This document shows positions 8,208 through 16,464 of a stretch of 64,000 bases of DNA, piece by piece (the first letter of the stretch is position 1; every line of letters begins with the position of its first letter). The notes beneath the pieces were generated by a model. It was not told the DNA's origin, did not search any database, and saw only the letters and a program-made list of their open reading frames with translations. The stretch comes from Streptomyces justiciae (GTDB lineage: Bacteria > Actinomycetota > Actinomycetes > Streptomycetales > Streptomycetaceae). The stretch spans positions 292,898 through 356,897 of the forward strand of contig NZ_JADDXU010000011.1 of the NCBI RefSeq assembly GCF_015163075.1. The letters run 5' to 3'. A program made the position numbers and the translations under genes.

Positions 8208-9012
8208 GGAACCGGTGCAGGGACGTCTTCATCGCCGTCACGAAGGCGTCCCGCGCCGCGTCGCCCAGCACATCCAGCGACAGATACGGGTTCAGGTCCT
8301 CCAACTCCACCAGCAGCAGCTCGCCGCCCGGCGCGCGGCAGGCGTCGACGCGCTGGATGCCGTGGTCGAGGGTGTTCCAGTCGACGAACCGGCGGGCGAA
8401 CTCCAGGTCCTGCGCGGTGGGTTCGTACGGCTCCAGCTGCCAGCGCCGGTCGGGGTGCGGGGCGAAGAGGGCGTACTGGAAGTCGTGGTCGACGAAGTAG
8501 AAGGACACCTCGTAGGCGAGGTCGACGCAGGGCTGGACCAGGACGTCCCCGGTCGCGAGGGCGCGTGCCTCGTCGGCGGGGACGATCTTCAGGCCCATGG
8601 AGTCGGCGCCGAGCTTCGGCTTGACGACGTACCGGTCCGTGTCCGGCAGCCGGTGCAGGTCCTCGGCGCGGTCGACGGTGGGGATGACCGGGAAGCCCGC
8701 CGCGTGGAGGTCGAGCAGGTACTGCTTGCCCGCCATGTCGGCCTTGCCGGAGAGCGGGTTGTAGACGCGCGCCCCGGTCGCCAGCGCGTGCTCGCGGAAG
8801 GTGTCGTAGGCCTCCTGGTACGTGAGCACGGGGCCGCTGTTGCGTACGACGACCGCGTCGAAGGAGTCCATCAGGGCCACTGCGTCCCGGGGGCCGCACA
8901 GGGCGAGGTCGAAGTCCCCGCGCAGCCGTGAGGTCAGGAAGATGTCCTCGTCGCAGTACCGCCGCCCGCGTGCCTCGTAGGCGAGGTCGGTGACGTACAG
9001 GATGCGCGGCAT
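8194..9012 (-). CDS. ATP-grasp-like protein of unknown substrate
   Basis: 272 residues. The order of elements resembles ATP-grasp ligases: an N-terminal region (RILYVTDLAYEARGRR), a central nucleotide-binding part (KQYLLDLHAAGFPVIPT, DRYVVKPKLGADSMGLKI), and a C-terminal acidic metal-site-like motif (LLLVELEDLNPYLSL). Asn and acidic residues in that motif fit Mg-ATP binding. It overlaps the end of the lyase gene by 14 bases in convergent orientation. It starts 91 bases after the phosphodiesterase-HAD gene on the same strand, so it may be the last gene of the importer operon. It would join a carboxylate to an amine or similar; the substrate is unknown. Confidence 0.6.
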   Translation of the reverse strand: MPRILYVTDLAYEARGRRYCDEDIFLTSRLRGDFDLALCGPRDAVALMDSFDAVVVRNSGPVLTYQEAYDTFREHALATGARVYNPLSGKADMAGKQYLLDLHAAGFPVIPTVDRAEDLHRLPDTDRYVVKPKLGADSMGLKIVPADEARALATGDVLVQPCVDLAYEVSFYFVDHDFQYALFAPHPDRRWQLEPYEPTAQDLEFARRFVDWNTLDHGIQRVDACRAPGGELLLVELEDLNPYLSLDVLGDAARDAFVTAMKTSLHRFLSRV

Positions 9013-9103
9013 GCGGGGTCTCTCCTCGGCTGGTCTCCTCGACGGCGGCGGGAGGCGATCGTATGCGGCGGGCGTCCGTCGAACAAAATGCCGGATGGCC
9101 AGG

Positions 9104-10549
9104 TCACAGACCTGCCGTCCACAGCTCGTGCGGGCCGATCCCCTTGAGGTCGGGGAGCACGGTGCGGCGCGGCGCGGGAGCGACGGGGGCGTACGACGGG
9201 ACGGCGAGGACCCTGCATCCTGCCGCCTCGGCGGCGGTGACGCCGGTGGGCGAGTCCTCGACGGCGAGGCAGGCCGCCGGGTCGACGCCGAGGCTGCGGG
9301 CGGCGGCGAGGTAGGGGTCCGCGGCCGGCTTGGTGCGGGGCGTCTCGCCCTCGGCGATCGTCGTACGGAACCGGTCGGGGCCGAGGATGCCGAGGACGGC
9401 GTCCATGACGGGCCGCGAGGAGGCGGAGACCAGCGCGGCCGGGATGTTCAACTCCCGCAGGAGGTCGAGGAGTTCGAGCGCTCCCGGCAGTGGGGTCGCC
9501 TCCTGGCGGACGGCTGCCAGGAAGCGTGCCTCCAGATCGGCGGCCAGCTTCCGCGGGTCGTCGCCGGTGAGGGTGTGGAGGTGGGCGGCGGTGTCGGAGA
9601 CCGAGCGGCCGAGGACGTGGGTCACGTCGGCCTCGGGCACGGTCTCACGGACGGTGCGCAGCCACAGCGCCTCGGTGTCGACGAGGGTGCCGTCCATGTC
9701 GAGGAGCACGGCGTGCGGGGCGGCGGCGAAGGGGCGGCCGTCCAGGGTCCAGTGCCGGTCGGGATGGCGGCCGAGGGCCGCGCACACCTGGGCGGCGACG
9801 TCCACATGGCGGACCTCGGGCGGTGCGGCGCCGATGCCCGGACCGGTCGCGGCCAGCCACGCCGTGCGCTCCTGCGGGGTACGGCCGCCATGGCCGCCCG
9901 CGTCGACATGGCCGTGGTCGGTGACGACGAGGACGGTCCAGCGTTCGTCGGCGTACGAAGGGCGGGACCGGATCGCGGCGAGCAGCCGGCCGAGGCGGCG
10001 GTCGGCCTGTCGTACGGCCGCCTCGTACGCCTCGCCGCAGCCGAGGAAGTGGGCCGTCTCGTCGGGCGCGCCGAGGTAGACGAACGAGGCGTCCATGTCG
10101 TCGACGGTCAGGACGGCCACGGCCGCGTCGGTGATCTGTTCGTCGCAGCGTTCCCAGGCCTCAGGGGTGTCGGCGGCGGGCTCGATGAAGACGCTCCTGG
10201 ACGGGGCGCGGAACAGGGGGCCGCCGTCGCGGGCCTGCATCAGCGGGCGCCAGCCGGCGGCGACGAACGTGCGGCGGCCGTCCTGTCCGGCCAGCCGGGT
10301 GGCGAAGTCGGGGAAGACGTCGAGGCGGTGTCCGGTGAAGTCGTTGCTCCACACGCCGTGTTTGGCCGCGGTGACGCCGGTGACGATCGTCGCCCAGCAC
10401 GGTCCGGACATGGTGGGGGTGTCCGCGTCCACCTCGACGGGGGTGAGGAAGCCGTCGGCGGCCAGGGCGTCGAGGTGCGGGGTGGGCAGGCGGCGCAGTA
10501 CGTCGAGACGTACGCCGTCGATGCCGACGACGAGGACACGGCTCTGCAT
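9104..10549 (-). CDS. Fusion of alkaline-phosphatase-superfamily phosphodiesterase and HAD hydrolase
   Basis: 481 residues in two enzyme halves. Residues about 1-265 are a type I phosphodiesterase/nucleotide-pyrophosphatase-like domain: VVGIDGVRLDVL (metal Asp), TPTMSGPCWATIVTG (nucleophile loop, with Ser where Thr is usual), YLGAPDETAHFLG and VVTDHGHVDAGGHGG (metal ligands). Residues about 275-481 are a HAD-IA phosphatase of the beta-phosphoglucomutase/phosphatase type: LLDMDGTLVDTEAL (nucleophile Asp), ALVSASSRPVM (motif II), TKPAADPYL (Lys) and CLAVEDSPTGVTAA (acid pair). All core motifs look intact, so both halves may be active. It follows the dehydrogenase gene by 33 bases. A two-step removal of a phosphodiester and then a phosphate is plausible. 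Confidence 0.82.
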   Translation of the reverse strand: MQSRVLVVGIDGVRLDVLRRLPTPHLDALAADGFLTPVEVDADTPTMSGPCWATIVTGVTAAKHGVWSNDFTGHRLDVFPDFATRLAGQDGRRTFVAAGWRPLMQARDGGPLFRAPSRSVFIEPAADTPEAWERCDEQITDAAVAVLTVDDMDASFVYLGAPDETAHFLGCGEAYEAAVRQADRRLGRLLAAIRSRPSYADERWTVLVVTDHGHVDAGGHGGRTPQERTAWLAATGPGIGAAPPEVRHVDVAAQVCAALGRHPDRHWTLDGRPFAAAPHAVLLDMDGTLVDTEALWLRTVRETVPEADVTHVLGRSVSDTAAHLHTLTGDDPRKLAADLEARFLAAVRQEATPLPGALELLDLLRELNIPAALVSASSRPVMDAVLGILGPDRFRTTIAEGETPRTKPAADPYLAAARSLGVDPAACLAVEDSPTGVTAAEAAGCRVLAVPSYAPVAPAPRRTVLPDLKGIGPHELWTAGL

Positions 10550-10582
10550 GGTACGTCCTTTCGGGAAAGGGGGGTTGGCGTG

Positions 10583-11683
10583 TCAGGCCGAGCGGGAGAG
10601 TTCCTCCGGGCCGACCTCGTACGCGAACGGCACGCCCTGCGCGTAGCGGACGACCTCGTCGATGGCCCAGTCGGTCGTGCGGTGCAGTTCGTTGCCGAGG
10701 GAGCCCGCGATGTGCGGGGTGAGCAGGACGTTGGGCAGCGTGTACAGGGGCGAGTCGGCGGGCGGCACGTCCGGTTCGGTGACGTCGAGGACGGCGTGCA
10801 CGCGGCCGGTGACCAGGTGGGCGGTGAGGGCGGCGGTGTCGACGAGCGAGCCGCGCGCGGTGTTGATGAGCGTCGCGCCGTCCTTCAGCAAGGCGATGCG
10901 ACGGGCGTCGAACATGTGGCGGGTCTCGGGGAGTTGGGGCGCGTGGACGGAGACCACGTCACTGCACCGGACGAGTTCGTCGAGCGTCACCGGCGTCACC
11001 CCGAGCCTGCGGGCCTCGGCGGCGTCGACGTACGGGTCGTGCAGGAGGACGTCGAAGTCGTGCGGGCGCAGCAGGTCGACGACCCGGCGGCCGATGCGGG
11101 AGGCGCCGACGATGCCCACGGTGCGCCGGTAGTTGCCGTGGCCGCTGTAGTACGGGAGCAGGTCGGGCTGGGTCCGTGTGGTGGCGTACACCTGGGCGAT
11201 GTCGAGGACGCGCTTGCCTGCGAACAGGATGGCGGCCAGGGTGAATTCGGCGACGGGCAGGGCGTTGGCGGCGGCCGCGGAGGAGACCGTGATGCCGTGC
11301 CGCCAGACGGCTTCGGTCACATGGTGCTTGACGGAGCCGGCCGCGTGGACGATTGCCCGCAGCCGGGGCAGGCGGCGCAGCGCCTCCTCCGTCAGCTCCG
11401 GTGCGCCCCAATGGGTGAACAGGACTTCGGTGCGGGCGAGTTGGTCGGCGTGCGCTGTTCGGTCCGTGGCGGTCAGGGTGGTGACGGTGGTGGTCGTGTC
11501 GACGCGGGCCACGGAGTTCAGCCGGTCGAGTGCGCCTTCGGCCAGGAGGCGTTGGTGGATGTCGGTGCCCATGGCGAGCAGGGTGTGCGGTCGGGGCACG
11601 GCCGGCAGAGGGCGGGTGCTGTTCAGGGGGGTGCCTTCCGGTACGGGCGGGGCGGGGGGCGTCGGGCACGCGGGAACCGTCAC
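10583..11683 (-). CDS. D-isomer-specific 2-hydroxyacid dehydrogenase
   Basis: About 366 residues from GTG 11683, whose GTGA overlaps the stop of the upstream permease. The C-terminal half has the NAD-binding Rossmann motif (TVGIVGASRIGRRVVDLL, with Ser in place of the third Gly), the catalytic Arg region (GATLINTARGSLVDTAAL), Glu in VLDVTEPDVPP and the catalytic His in LTPHIAGSLGNELH. These enzymes reduce 2-keto acids or oxidise D-2-hydroxy acids with NAD(P). Translational coupling to the sugar permeases suggests it acts on a product of the imported oligosaccharide, perhaps a keto-uronic acid. That substrate is inferred from context only. Confidence 0.88.
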   Translation of the reverse strand: MTVPACPTPPAPPVPEGTPLNSTRPLPAVPRPHTLLAMGTDIHQRLLAEGALDRLNSVARVDTTTTVTTLTATDRTAHADQLARTEVLFTHWGAPELTEEALRRLPRLRAIVHAAGSVKHHVTEAVWRHGITVSSAAAANALPVAEFTLAAILFAGKRVLDIAQVYATTRTQPDLLPYYSGHGNYRRTVGIVGASRIGRRVVDLLRPHDFDVLLHDPYVDAAEARRLGVTPVTLDELVRCSDVVSVHAPQLPETRHMFDARRIALLKDGATLINTARGSLVDTAALTAHLVTGRVHAVLDVTEPDVPPADSPLYTLPNVLLTPHIAGSLGNELHRTTDWAIDEVVRYAQGVPFAYEVGPEELSRSA

Positions 11684-12606
11684 TTGACCGCGCCGGCGGT
11701 CAGGCCGGAGCGCCAGAAGCGCTGGAGGCACACGAAGGCGACGATCAGCGGGACGACGGCGACGAGGGAGCCCGTGATGACGAGCGAGTAGTACTCGGGC
11801 TGCTGCTGAGTGACGCTGTTCCACATGAACAGGCCCAGGTTGACCGGGTAGAGCGAGTCGTCGTTGAGCATGACGAGGGCGCCGAAGAAATTGTTCCAGC
11901 TGGCGGTGAACGAGAACAGCAAGATCGTCATGAAGCCGGGCGCCAGCATGGGCAGCGAGATCCGGGCGAACAGGCGCAGTTCACCGGCTCCGTCGACGCG
12001 GGCCGCCTCCAGGACCTCGTTCGGCACATAGCCCTCGGAGAAGACGCGGGCGAGGTAGACGCCGAAGGGGTTGACCAGGGCCGGCAACAGCAGCGCCCAG
12101 TAGGTGTTGACGATGCCCGCCTTGCTGGCGAGCAGGTACATCGGCAGCTGGATCACGGTGGTGGGGACGAGGACGCCGCCGAGCACCACGCCGAACAGCT
12201 TCTCCTTGCCCCGGAACGCGTACTTGTCGAAGGCGTAGCCCGTGGCCACGCACAGGAGGGTGGAGGCGGCCGAGCCGACGACGGAGTACAGGATGCTGTT
12301 GCCGAACCAGCGCAGATAGATCCCGTCGTTGAAGGTCAGGACCCGCTCGAGGTTCGCGAAGAGGTTGAAGTCGCCGAAGCTGAACCCGGACGTGGCGAAC
12401 AGGTCGCGGTGGTTCTTGGTGGCGGCGAACAGCAGCCAGCTGACCGGCATGAGCGTGTAGAAGGCGGCGACGAGGAGGATGCCGTTGACGATGCCCTTGG
12501 AGAGCAGGAGGTTCGCGGCGGGGCGGCGCCGGGTCTCGGCCGGGGCGGGGCGTGGGCCGGTGTCGCTCTGGGACGTGGGTGTGGTGTCGTGGGTGAGGGT
12601 GCTCAT
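11680..12606 (-). CDS. Carbohydrate ABC transporter permease (MalG-type, CUT1)
   Basis: 308 residues with six expected membrane segments, an N-terminal cytoplasmic arm and the ATPase-docking EAA loop EVLEAARVDGAGELRLFARI. The start is the ATG at 12606, which forms an ATGA overlap with the stop of the other permease. A longer frame exists upstream but has no permease features. It pairs with the 12603-13523 permease and the binding protein at 13705. No ATPase is encoded nearby; CUT1 importers in Streptomyces commonly share one ATPase (MsiK), so that is the likely energiser. Confidence 0.92.
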   Translation of the reverse strand: MSTLTHDTTPTSQSDTGPRPAPAETRRRPAANLLLSKGIVNGILLVAAFYTLMPVSWLLFAATKNHRDLFATSGFSFGDFNLFANLERVLTFNDGIYLRWFGNSILYSVVGSAASTLLCVATGYAFDKYAFRGKEKLFGVVLGGVLVPTTVIQLPMYLLASKAGIVNTYWALLLPALVNPFGVYLARVFSEGYVPNEVLEAARVDGAGELRLFARISLPMLAPGFMTILLFSFTASWNNFFGALVMLNDDSLYPVNLGLFMWNSVTQQQPEYYSLVITGSLVAVVPLIVAFVCLQRFWRSGLTAGAVK

Positions 12607-13523
12607 GACGTGGCCGCCTTCCACCGGTTGCCGAGCCGGGTGACGAAATAGGAGAGGGCGATGCCGAGCGCGGCGAGCAGCAGGGACGCGGCGGCGGCGA
12701 GCCCGTAGTCGTGCTGCACGAACCCGGCCTTCCAGATGAAGAGCGTGGGCGACCACTCCGTGTCGATGGAGGGCGCGCCCCGCTGGTTGAGGAGTTTCGG
12801 CTCGGTGAAGATCTGGATCGCGCCGACACAGGTGAACAGAACGGTCATGACGACCGCGGAAGCGATCATCGGGACCTTGATGCGCAGCGCGGTGCGCAGG
12901 GCTCCGGCGCCGTCCACGACGGCCGCTTCGATCACTTCGCGCGGAACGGCCTGCAACGCGGCGTAGAAGATGACCATGTTGTAGCCGGTCCACTGCCAGG
13001 CGCACAGGTTGACCATCGAGGCGAGCACATGGTCGTTGCTGTAGAAGTCCCACGTCCCGCCGAACGCGCCGATCCAGTCGAGCACGGGGCTCAGGCCGGG
13101 TGTGTAGAGATAGATCCAGATGATCGAGGCGATCAGTCCGGGGATCGCGTGCGGCAGGAACAGGGCGAGCTGGAAGAACCGCTTGGCTCTGGCCAGGGCC
13201 GAGTCGACGAGGAGCGCGAGGGCGAGGGAGCCGCCGATCATCACCGGGATGTAGAGGGCGCAGTAGAGCGCGATGTGGGCGAAGGACGACCGGAAGCCGT
13301 CGTCGGCGAGGGCGTCGGTGTAGTTGTCGAGACCGGAGAAGACGCGTTCGGCGCCGCCGAAGCCGAGTCCTGAGGAGCGCTCCTGGAAGAGGCCCATCCA
13401 GAGCGCGTAGCCGATGGGGGCCACCATGACCACGGCGAACAGGACGAAGAACGGGACGATGAAGAGCGCGGCGGTACGGCGCTGGCTGCGCCGGAGCGGG
13501 GAGGCGGCGGAGGGGAGTGCCAC
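12603..13523 (-). CDS. Carbohydrate ABC transporter permease (MalF-type, CUT1)
   Basis: 306 residues, six predicted membrane helices beginning at TAALFIVPFFVLFAVVMVAP, and the EAA loop EVIEAAVVDGAGALRTALRI near residue 205. It forms the inner-membrane channel with the MalG-type partner. It starts 181 bases after the binding-protein gene ends. That gap holds a stem-loop, which would let the binding protein be made in excess, as in many sugar importers. Confidence 0.92.
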   Translation of the reverse strand: MALPSAASPLRRSQRRTAALFIVPFFVLFAVVMVAPIGYALWMGLFQERSSGLGFGGAERVFSGLDNYTDALADDGFRSSFAHIALYCALYIPVMIGGSLALALLVDSALARAKRFFQLALFLPHAIPGLIASIIWIYLYTPGLSPVLDWIGAFGGTWDFYSNDHVLASMVNLCAWQWTGYNMVIFYAALQAVPREVIEAAVVDGAGALRTALRIKVPMIASAVVMTVLFTCVGAIQIFTEPKLLNQRGAPSIDTEWSPTLFIWKAGFVQHDYGLAAAASLLLAALGIALSYFVTRLGNRWKAATS

Positions 13524-13593
13524 GGGGGCTCCTTGACGGGCGGGGGTGTTGGGGGTGGGCCGGGGGTGGGTTTCACTTGCCCGCGCGTGCGGG

Positions 13594-13630
13594 GTGCCGC
13601 TTCTTTGGGCCGGGCGCCGCCCTGCGGCAC
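13594..13630. terminator. Stem-loop between binding-protein and permease genes
   Basis: GTGCCGC at 13594-13600 pairs with GCGGCAC at 13624-13630, with a GC-rich interior that can fold further. It sits in the 181-bp gap after the binding-protein gene. It is probably a partial terminator or mRNA-stabilising structure that lowers permease expression relative to the binding protein. Confidence 0.4.
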
Positions 13631-13704
13631 GACTGCCCGCGGCCAGGTGGGGACATGGGGCAGTCCTGGCGGGTGCGCGGCGTTGTTGTGTGGCGCCCGT
13701 TTCG

Positions 13705-15015
13705 CTACTTCGCGAGCTTCAGGCCCCGGTCCTCGATGCCCGACTCCGCCTTCTGCTGGCCCGCGTCCACGCCCGCCACGAAGCCGGACTTGGCGGCCGT
13801 GTCCTGGACCGCGGTGTAGACGTCCATCTGGTTCGGACCCCATGTCCAGCCGGGGACGATGGTGTCGACCTGCTGGGAGGCGAGGGCGTAGACGTCCTGC
13901 CCGTTCAGGTACGCGGTGTCGAACTTGGCCGCGGCCACCTCACGCATCTCGGGGTTCGCCGGGAGCGCGCTGCTGGGTGACTCCAGGTCGGCGAGGCGGG
14001 CCTCGACGCCGGCCTTGTTGGTGGTGAGCCAGGTGATGAACTCGGTCGCGGCCTCGGCGTGATCGCTGCCCTTGAGGACGCCGTAGGAGGTGCCGCCGTA
14101 GTTGCCGCTCGCCGCGGTGCCCCAGTTGGGCATGGGGGCCGCGGCCCACTTGCCGGCGAGGTCGGGCATGGAGGTCTTCATGCCGCCCGCGGACCAGGAC
14201 GCGCCGAGGAAGGAGAGCGTCTTGCCAGACGTGCGCGCCTTGGTCTCCTCGGGGCTCCAGCCGGCGTAGGACTGCACGAGGTCGTCGTTGACGAGGCCGT
14301 CCCAGTAGGCGGCGACCTTCTTGGTGGCGGCGTCGTTCACGCCGGGCTTCCAGGCGTCGCCCTCGGTCGCGAACCACTTGCCGCCCGCCTGCCAGGACAG
14401 CGCGGCGAGCAGCGCCGGGTCGCTCTTCGGCATGGAGGCGAGGCGGACGTTCTTGTCCTGCTTCTTGACCTTCTCCGCGGCGGTCTTGAACTCGTCCCAG
14501 GTCTTGGGGACTTCGATGCCGTACTTCTTGAACAGGTCGGTGCGGTAGTAGTACAGCTGCGGGGCGACGTCGTAGGGCACGGTCCAGGTCTTGCCGCCGA
14601 AGGTCACGAGGCTCTGAACGGACTCCGGGAACTTCGACTTGACCGTTTCGCCCGCGTACTCGGTCAGATCGATCAGGTTTCCCTGGCTCGCGAACTCGGG
14701 GACCATCTGGTACTCGATCGTGGCCACGTCGGGCGCGTTGCCCGCCTTCACGGCGTTGGCGAGCTTGCTGTAGCCCTCCGTGCCGCTCGGTATCTCGGCG
14801 AACTTGACCTGGATGTCCTTGTGCGTTCTGTTGAACGCCTCGACGGTCGACTTGGCGCCGAGGGTCCAGGTCCAGTAGGTCAGGGTGACCGGCTTGCCGT
14901 CGGACGCGGCGCCCGACGAGTCGCCGCCGCCGCATGCGGTGACGGTGGCCAGCAGGCCCAGCGCCGTGACGGCGGCGAGGGATGCGGTACGGAACGAACG
15001 TGAAGTGCGCGTCAT
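13705..15015 (-). CDS. Sugar-binding lipoprotein of the ABC importer
   Basis: 436 residues. The signal sequence ends in lipobox VTAC at residues 25-28 (LGLLATVTACGGGDSSGA), so the mature protein is a membrane-tethered lipoprotein. The body matches extracellular solute-binding proteins of the CUT1 type (VTLTYWTWTLGAKSTVEAF, EGYSKLANAVKAGNAPDVAT). GTAGGAGA precedes the ATG. It is the first transporter gene after the regulator and is preceded by operator-like repeats (15109-15147). Co-regulation with the PL8 lyase makes unsaturated oligosaccharides from a uronic-acid polysaccharide the likely ligands, by inference. Confidence 0.92.
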   Translation of the reverse strand: MTRTSRSFRTASLAAVTALGLLATVTACGGGDSSGAASDGKPVTLTYWTWTLGAKSTVEAFNRTHKDIQVKFAEIPSGTEGYSKLANAVKAGNAPDVATIEYQMVPEFASQGNLIDLTEYAGETVKSKFPESVQSLVTFGGKTWTVPYDVAPQLYYYRTDLFKKYGIEVPKTWDEFKTAAEKVKKQDKNVRLASMPKSDPALLAALSWQAGGKWFATEGDAWKPGVNDAATKKVAAYWDGLVNDDLVQSYAGWSPEETKARTSGKTLSFLGASWSAGGMKTSMPDLAGKWAAAPMPNWGTAASGNYGGTSYGVLKGSDHAEAATEFITWLTTNKAGVEARLADLESPSSALPANPEMREVAAAKFDTAYLNGQDVYALASQQVDTIVPGWTWGPNQMDVYTAVQDTAAKSGFVAGVDAGQQKAESGIEDRGLKLAK

Positions 15016-15108
15016 TGCACGTCTCCTACGAGACCTCGAACGGGAAGAGGCGGTCGCAGGACATCTTTTGTGCGCGGACGATCGGAGTCAAGAGCGTTCG
15101 CGCAAGAC

Positions 15109-15147
15109 AATCAAAACGATCGAACATCGCTCAGCGATCGATCACTT
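15109..15147. promoter_or_regulatory. Operator-like cluster before the importer operon
   Basis: The 17-mer AATCAAAACGATCGAAC (15109-15125) resembles the site before the lyase gene. The 13-bp palindrome ATCGCTCAGCGAT follows at 15126-15138. ATCGATCACTT at 15137-15147 repeats exactly the left arm of the palindrome before the regulator (16346-16356). These lie between the regulator stop and the binding-protein start. Confidence 0.5.
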
Positions 15148-15161
15148 TGCTTCAGCTCGAC

Positions 15162-16256
15162 TCAGTTCGCGGGACGGCGGCCTCCGCAGGACGCGCGGAT
15201 CTTCAACTCCGGGAGCAGGTCGAGGTGTTGACGCGGCGCCGGGTCCGCCGCCCCGTCCGCGCGCTCCGCGAGCCGCTGGAGCAGCAGCTTGGCGGCGAGT
15301 TCCCCGACCGCCCGCTTGGGGGGCGCGACGGCGGTGAGGGGCACGTCGGCGAGGCCGGCCACCTCGTCCTCGTAGACGATCAGCGCGAGGTCGTCGGGCA
15401 CTCGGATGCCGCAGGCCTGCAGGCGGGGCACCAGCACGATCGCGTCGGCGTCGCTGTGCACGAGCGCCGCGGTGACACCGAGCTTCTTCACCGCCTCGAC
15501 CAGGTAGTCGACGCTCGCCTCGTAGTCGCCGTGCTCCCGCACGGTCGGCGCCCCCGTCGCGACGTCGAGGCCCAGGGACTGCACGGCGGCCTGATAACCG
15601 GCGGTGATCTGCGCGGCGTGCGGGCCCTCCTGGAGCACGGCGGTGATCTTGCGGTGGCCGAGCGCGGCGAAGTGGCTCACCGCCACGGCCGCCCCGTGGG
15701 CGCGGTCGGTGCGGACCCGGTCGAGCGCCGCCGCCGGGTTGGTGGGCGGGGCCAGACGTTCCACCAGGACGGCGGGCACACCGTGCTCCAGCAGCCACTT
15801 CTCCTGTCCGTCCACGGGGACGCCGTCGAACCAGCTCGGGGCGACGATCAGCCCCTCCGCCCCGCCCGCGACCAGGTGTTCGGCCTGTACCGCGTCCTCG
15901 GCCTCCACATATCCGGTCACGCCCAGCACGAGCCGGGCGCCCTGCGCGGCGGCGGCCTCCCGGGCGCCGTGCACGATGTCCGCGAAGAGGTTCTGGGTGT
16001 TCGGCACGATCATTCCGATCACCGCGCCCTCGGCCCGCTCCGGCCGCACCTGGGTCTCGACCGCGCTCCCCCCCGGCCACACCACCGCTCCGTGCAGTCG
16101 TTGCACCCGCCCCTGTGCGGCGAGGGCCTCCACGTCACGGCGCAGGGTGACCGCGGACACCCCCAGCTCGGCAGCGAGTTCGGCGACCCGGAGGCTGCCG
16201 CGCTGCCGGACGAGTTCGAGCACCCGCTCATGACGCTGGTCGACATGCAGTCGCAT
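15162..16256 (-). CDS. LacI/DeoR-hybrid transcriptional regulator
   Basis: 364 residues. The N-terminus is a DeoR-type helix-turn-helix (QRHERVLELVRQRGSLRVAE, then AELGVSAVTLRRDVEALAAQ). From about residue 80 on it is a LacI-type periplasmic-binding-like sensor domain (VIGMIVPNTQNLFADIVHGA; VPDDLALIVYEDEVAGLADV). ATG 16256 follows GGGGGA at a good spacing; the frame extends upstream, but without homologous sequence. It precedes the importer on the same strand. The 30-bp imperfect palindrome upstream is its likely auto-operator. LacI-type sensors usually bind a sugar that releases the repressor from DNA. Confidence 0.88.
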   Translation of the reverse strand: MRLHVDQRHERVLELVRQRGSLRVAELAAELGVSAVTLRRDVEALAAQGRVQRLHGAVVWPGGSAVETQVRPERAEGAVIGMIVPNTQNLFADIVHGAREAAAAQGARLVLGVTGYVEAEDAVQAEHLVAGGAEGLIVAPSWFDGVPVDGQEKWLLEHGVPAVLVERLAPPTNPAAALDRVRTDRAHGAAVAVSHFAALGHRKITAVLQEGPHAAQITAGYQAAVQSLGLDVATGAPTVREHGDYEASVDYLVEAVKKLGVTAALVHSDADAIVLVPRLQACGIRVPDDLALIVYEDEVAGLADVPLTAVAPPKRAVGELAAKLLLQRLAERADGAADPAPRQHLDLLPELKIRASCGGRRPAN

Positions 16257-16340
16257 GGAATCCCCCTGGTGCGAGGCCTGGACGAACGTGCTCGGGGCCG
16301 ACGCGGAGCGTGATCCCGGGCCGCTCACTCTACGCCCACA

Positions 16341-16370
16341 AGCGTATCGATCACTTCCGATCAATACGCT
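16341..16370. promoter_or_regulatory. 30-bp imperfect palindrome, likely auto-operator of the hybrid regulator
   Basis: AGCGTATCGATC (16341-16352) and GATCAATACGCT (16359-16370) are inverted copies agreeing at 11 of 12 positions. The site is about 85 bases before the regulator ATG. Its two arms recur separately before the importer (15137-15147) and before the lyase (5690-5699). Confidence 0.6.
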
Positions 16371-16420
16371 CACAGGGGGCCGTAACCCGCTCGGAGTGCA
16401 CTCAGTCCCCCGCCGGAAGA

Positions 16421-16436
16421 GCACTGAGTGCCATAC
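16421..16436. promoter_or_regulatory. Candidate TetR operator (autoregulation site)
   Basis: GCACTGAGTGCCATAC lies 28 bases before the TetR start. Bases 16422-16436 are identical (15/15) to 17276-17290 before the next gene. A partial inverted copy, GCACTCAGT, is at 16398-16406. Confidence 0.6.
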
Positions 16437-16464
16437 GGGACGTACCGATGCTACGTTCCCGTCC

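Noticed and set aside
8990..11791. 933-codon plus-strand open frame
   Set aside because: It runs opposite the phosphodiesterase-HAD and dehydrogenase genes. Its product is a Gly/Val/Arg-rich shadow with no recognisable motif.
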